Source: Oscillospiraceae bacterium
GTDB taxonomy: Bacteria > Bacillota > Clostridia > Oscillospirales > Ruminococcaceae
Assembly: GCA_020054675.1 (NCBI GenBank)
Contig: JAIHAL010000005.1
Location: 62,001 to 126,000, forward strand
DNA length: 64,000 nt
Reading direction: 5' to 3'
Shown: positions 62,328-64,000 of the stretch, in pieces
Layout: the number at the start of each line of letters is the position of its first letter
Position numbering within the stretch: position 1 is the stretch's first letter
Translations under genes and position numbers: made by a program
The notes under the pieces: generated by a model
The model's input: the letters and a program-made list of their open reading frames with translations, nothing else
What the model was told of the DNA's origin: nothing
The model's database searches: none

Positions 62328-64000
62328 ATGGAAAACCTCCTTGATGCGTTAAAAGAAAAAGATTTTACGCTTTTTCCCGAATGCTTTGACAGGGCCAAAA
62401 AAGAAAAAATCCTGCATTTGCCTTTTTATAAGGAAATGATTAGGGAACTTTTGGAATTTGAAAAATCCACAAGGGAAAAGGATTTTCCATCCCTGCCGTT
62501 TTCGCTTTTCAGGCTTTTTGATGAAACAGGCGACAGGGAAAAATATCAGGAAAAATATTTTTTAAGGCGCAAAATTGCAAATACATATGCCCTGATGTAC
62601 CTGCTTTACGGCAAAAAGGAATATCTTTCACGGCTTGAGGACTGCCTTTGGAAAATATGCGGAGAATATACATGGTGTCTGCCGGCGCATCTTGGTTCTA
62701 TCCTTGAATATTCGCCGGAGCACAAAACCGTTTTAGACCTTTTTAACTGTGAAACTGCCGCGTCACTCTCCGAAATGCTTTATCTCCTCAAAGGCAGGCT
62801 GCACTCCGCCGTTGAAAACAGGGTGCGTGATGAAATCTTTAAAAGAGTACTTTCCCCGTTTTCATCTTCACCGCCGCAGTGGTGGGAAAGCTCCAAAATG
62901 AACTGGGCATCGGTATGCGCATCTTCAATAGGCATTGCTTCAATTTATCTCATTGAAGATGAAAATGCCCTTTTCCCCATCCTTCAAAGGGTAATTTCCG
63001 CTCTTAACAGCTTCCTTTCGGGATTCTCAAGCGATGGCGCCTGCCTTGAAGGAATGCTTTACTGGAATTACGGGCTTGGATTCTTTACTTATTTTTCTGT
63101 TTTGCTGAGCGAAAGGACAGGCGGAAAAATAAATCTTTCCCAAGATGAAAGAGTGAGAAAAGCGGCGGCCTTTCAGCAGAATTTCATGCTTGATGATTTG
63201 AATGCCGCAAGCTTTTCGGATTCCCCGCCGCAAAACAGGTTCATTTTAGGCTTTTCGCATAGGCTTTCAAAGCTTTTTGCCGAAATAACTCCTCCGCACT
63301 TTTCATGCTCATCCGGAGCGTTTGGCGACAACTGTTTCAGATGGCAGCACATGGTCAGAAACTTCTTTTGGAGCGAGCCGCAATCAACCGGCGGACTTGG
63401 TGAATGTTCATGCTTTTATAAAGACGCAGGGCTTTTTTTAAGACGGATAAAAAGAAAAAACGCCTTTGTTTCCTTTGCCGCAAAGGCAGGCCATAACGAC
63501 GAGCCGCATAATCACAACGACATAGGCAGTTTTATCCTTTTTTGCAGCGGAAAGCAAATCTTTGCCGACCCCGGCAGCGGTGAATATACAAGGGAATATT
63601 TCAGCGATGGTCGGTATGGGCTTATTGCCACATCATCACGCGGACACAGCGTGCCTATCATAGACTCCAAATTCCAAATGCCGGGAAATGAACAAAAAGG
63701 AAAAATCATAACCGCCTTGCATAAGAAAAATTCAAGCAAATTTGAAATTGAATTTTCAAAGGCATATAAAAATCCCTCAATGCTGCATTTAAAAAGGACT
63801 TTTATCTTTGACAATAAAAATCTTTGCCTTGATTTGATTGATGATTTCCTTTTTGATACTCCTCTGCCGGCAAAGGAACGCTTTGTGACATTTATTCCTC
63901 CAAAAATAATCGGCAATGAAGTTTTTATAGGAAACTATGCCAAGATTTCCGTTCAAGGCATCAATATCTCCCCCAAAATAAGCGAAGAGGAATTTTTGTT
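62328..64000 (+). CDS. Heparinase II/III-like lyase (partial)
   Basis: The gene runs off the right edge with ~557 codons present. AAAGGGG precedes the ATG. No signal peptide. The N-terminal ~300 residues are an alpha-helical toroid (YALMYLLYGKKEYLS, GMLYWNYGLGFFTY), and the heparinase II/III beta domain is marked by AGHNDEPHNHNDIGSFILF and IFADPGSGEYT, with the conserved His and Asn. Such enzymes cleave uronic-acid-containing glycans. It follows a mannanase on the same strand, so a glycan-use locus may continue to the right. Confidence 0.92.
   Translation, partial: MENLLDALKEKDFTLFPECFDRAKKEKILHLPFYKEMIRELLEFEKSTREKDFPSLPFSLFRLFDETGDREKYQEKYFLRRKIANTYALMYLLYGKKEYLSRLEDCLWKICGEYTWCLPAHLGSILEYSPEHKTVLDLFNCETAASLSEMLYLLKGRLHSAVENRVRDEIFKRVLSPFSSSPPQWWESSKMNWASVCASSIGIASIYLIEDENALFPILQRVISALNSFLSGFSSDGACLEGMLYWNYGLGFFTYFSVLLSERTGGKINLSQDERVRKAAAFQQNFMLDDLNAASFSDSPPQNRFILGFSHRLSKLFAEITPPHFSCSSGAFGDNCFRWQHMVRNFFWSEPQSTGGLGECSCFYKDAGLFLRRIKRKNAFVSFAAKAGHNDEPHNHNDIGSFILFCSGKQIFADPGSGEYTREYFSDGRYGLIATSSRGHSVPIIDSKFQMPGNEQKGKIITALHKKNSSKFEIEFSKAYKNPSMLHLKRTFIFDNKNLCLDLIDDFLFDTPLPAKERFVTFIPPKIIGNEVFIGNYAKISVQGINISPKISEEEFL

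Overview
The window looks like chromosomal DNA of an anaerobic Firmicute, most likely a gut Clostridia member of the Oscillospiraceae/Ruminococcaceae type. The evidence: a SCIFF precursor peptide with its radical SAM maturase, a YajC/TIGR04086 neighbourhood, an LL-diaminopimelate aminotransferase, a RicT-HolB-DarA-decarboxylase block like the yaa region of Bacillus, GGAGG ribosome binding sites, sigma-A type promoters, U-tailed terminators, and many lipoproteins with Thr/Ser-rich linkers. This taxonomic call is inference from gene content. Nothing here is rRNA or CRISPR, and there is one tRNA.

Layout: 1-3343 is the end of a sugar ABC importer operon (permease, substrate-binding lipoprotein) with an AraC-type regulator. 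3546-9283 is tRNA-Pro and the radC-uvrB-uvrA repair operon. 9305-18523 is a plus-strand metabolic block (pseudouridine synthase, PHP phosphoesterase, malic enzyme, TSCPD protein, a KilA-N gene, thioredoxin-reductase-like enzyme, glycosyltransferase, ANTAR regulator, dapF, dapL). 18524-23821 holds a repeat-rich spacer, the SCIFF genes scfA/scfB, TIGR04086, yajC and an NfnAB-type pair. 23887-28426 encodes two exported GHL10-domain proteins, one fused to a cell-wall amidase. 28709-37270 holds a c-di-GMP EAL protein, pncB, an ATPase, an SGNH esterase and a GH95 fucosidase. 37271-44551 holds SPFH, ricT, holB, darA, a decarboxylase, a sigma-4 protein and two cell-envelope genes.

44895-49184 is a compact AT-rich defence island. 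It holds a type III toxin-antitoxin locus of CptIN type: a sigma-A promoter, 46-nt tandem repeats that fold as covarying pseudoknots, a terminator, and the endoribonuclease toxin. A convergent McrBC-type restriction operon follows, in which the N-terminal domain of McrB is also present as a separate gene, about 95% identical at DNA level over 227 bp.

49429-59330 is a five-gene minus-strand exopolysaccharide operon: nucleotide-sugar dehydrogenase, a protein with four NodB-like domains of which only the last keeps its metal ligands, a processive GT2 synthase with an N-terminal PilZ domain, a degenerate deacetylase with a lectin-like C-terminus, and a GH18-like lipoprotein. The PilZ domain and the EAL protein at 28709 suggest control by cyclic di-GMP. 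The right end (59670-64000) has an ECF transporter S component, a CBM35-GH26 mannanase lipoprotein and a partial heparinase II/III-like gene, in keeping with a polysaccharide-degrading gut bacterium.

Starts were moved from the longest reading frame wherever a GGAGG-like site or a promoter showed the true start.
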